From Fimbriimonadales bacterium (lineage in GTDB: Bacteria; Armatimonadota; Fimbriimonadia; Fimbriimonadales; GBS-DC): a stretch of DNA of 12,019 nt. Each line of letters begins with the position of its first letter. Positions within the stretch are counted from its first letter, which is position 1. Below are positions 11,605 through 12,019 of the stretch, in pieces. Under the pieces are notes generated by a model. That model was not told the DNA's origin. It made no database searches and saw only the letters and a list, made by a program, of their open reading frames with translations. Location of the stretch: assembly GCA_025060055.1 (NCBI GenBank), contig JANXCK010000041.1:1-12019 (forward strand), in the 5' to 3' direction. The position numbers were made by a program, and so were the translations under genes.

Positions 11605-12019
11605 CTATACCCCCTCCATATCCCGCCAGTTGCGCCCTACCTTCGCTTCCACCACAAGCGGCACGCGCATTGCGTAGGCTTGCTCCATTTCGGCGCGGAC
11701 GGCACGCGCCACCTCCGCTACGCTCTCGCGCGAGTCGGGCACTTCCAGCAGCAATTCGTCGTGTACTTGCAGTAGCATCCGCGCCTTCGGCGCTATCTCA
11801 GGCAGGCGACGATGCACGCGAATCATCGCCAGTTTCATAATGTCTGCTGCTGTGCCCTGAAACGGCATGTTAATCGCGGCGCGTTCGGCGGCGAGGCGTT
11901 CGTTGCGGTTCGCGCTGTGCAGTTCGGGCATGTAGCGCTTACGCCCCAGCAGTGTGCGTACATAGCCCGTTTCGCGCGCCGCCTCCAAGATTGCCTGCGT
12001 AAACGCCTTCACGTGCGGG
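11605..12019 (-). CDS. polA: DNA polymerase I, C-terminal part (5' end outside window)
   Basis: About 138 C-terminal codons of family A DNA polymerase, which fills gaps and removes primers in replication and repair. Landmarks are GYVRTLLGRKRYMPEL, AERAAINMPFQGTAADIMKLAMI, the catalytic motif C LLQVHDELLLEVP with the His-Asp-Glu triad, and the terminal VGRNWRDMEGV, where family members end in VGxNWxxA/D. The frame continues open beyond the GTG at 12012 (Pro-His-Val-Lys) to the window edge, so that GTG is not a start. The O-helix (motif B) and the exonuclease domains lie outside. It ends with TAG, 24 bases from MITE-like element 2. Confidence 0.95.
   Translation of the reverse strand, partial: PHVKAFTQAILEAARETGYVRTLLGRKRYMPELHSANRNERLAAERAAINMPFQGTAADIMKLAMIRVHRRLPEIAPKARMLLQVHDELLLEVPDSRESVAEVARAVRAEMEQAYAMRVPLVVEAKVGRNWRDMEGV

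Overview
The window holds ordinary chromosomal DNA of a GC-rich, aerobic bacterium outside the best-studied phyla. Several things fit a thermophilic or hot-spring lineage such as Armatimonadota: a compact ba3-type (B-family) cytochrome oxidase operon with the tiny subunit IIa, a Ycf45/SpoIIIAA-like R3H ATPase, a DUF2961/GH172 enzyme, and many palindromic intergenic repeats. That placement is an inference from gene content and was not tested. No prophage, plasmid, CRISPR array, tRNA or rRNA was seen.

Layout. (1) 1-910: the 3' end of coaD, then a DivIVA/SepIVA-like coiled-coil gene. (2) 907-1815, minus strand: a family 2 glycosyltransferase whose stop codon overlaps that of the coiled-coil gene. 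(3) 1884-4970: a respiratory operon with a near-consensus promoter, a 21-bp palindromic operator at the expected transcription start, a 39-residue subunit IIa gene, subunit II (CuA), subunit I (haem-copper) and a SCO copper chaperone. (4) 4971-5288: an array of palindromes, then the promoter of an Rrf2 regulator with three Fe-S-type cysteines. (5) 5710-6088: rpsT on the minus strand, and a divergent promoter for the R3H ATPase gene. (6) 6088-8345: R3H ATPase and thymidylate kinase, overlapping by one base. (7) 8396-10305: a GH172-like enzyme coupled through a TTGA overlap to a TauE/SafE permease. (8) 10429-11289: an orphan beta-class DNA methyltransferase. (9) 11290-11581: two abutting MITE-like elements with terminal inverted repeats. 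(10) 11605-12019, minus strand: the 3' end of polA.

How the genes work together. The oxidase genes and the SCO gene form one unit: an electron-entry subunit, a catalytic subunit, a small helix, and a chaperone probably loading CuA. The Rrf2 protein next door is a plausible redox, NO or Fe-S sensor, but nothing in the sequence shows that it binds the oxidase operator. The other genes are housekeeping or independent.

Three patterns deserve a second look. First, all six recognisable promoters share a GGTAT(A/C)(A/C)T -10 box, and at three genes the box lies only 6-9 nt before the start codon with no Shine-Dalgarno sequence, which suggests leaderless mRNAs. Second, two 85-bp repeat copies differ at six positions, and all six lie outside the hairpin stems. 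Third, the two MITE-like elements contain nested hairpins, one pair showing a compensatory base-pair change. I found no convincing new multi-gene system; the most novel material is the repeats and the regulatory architecture.
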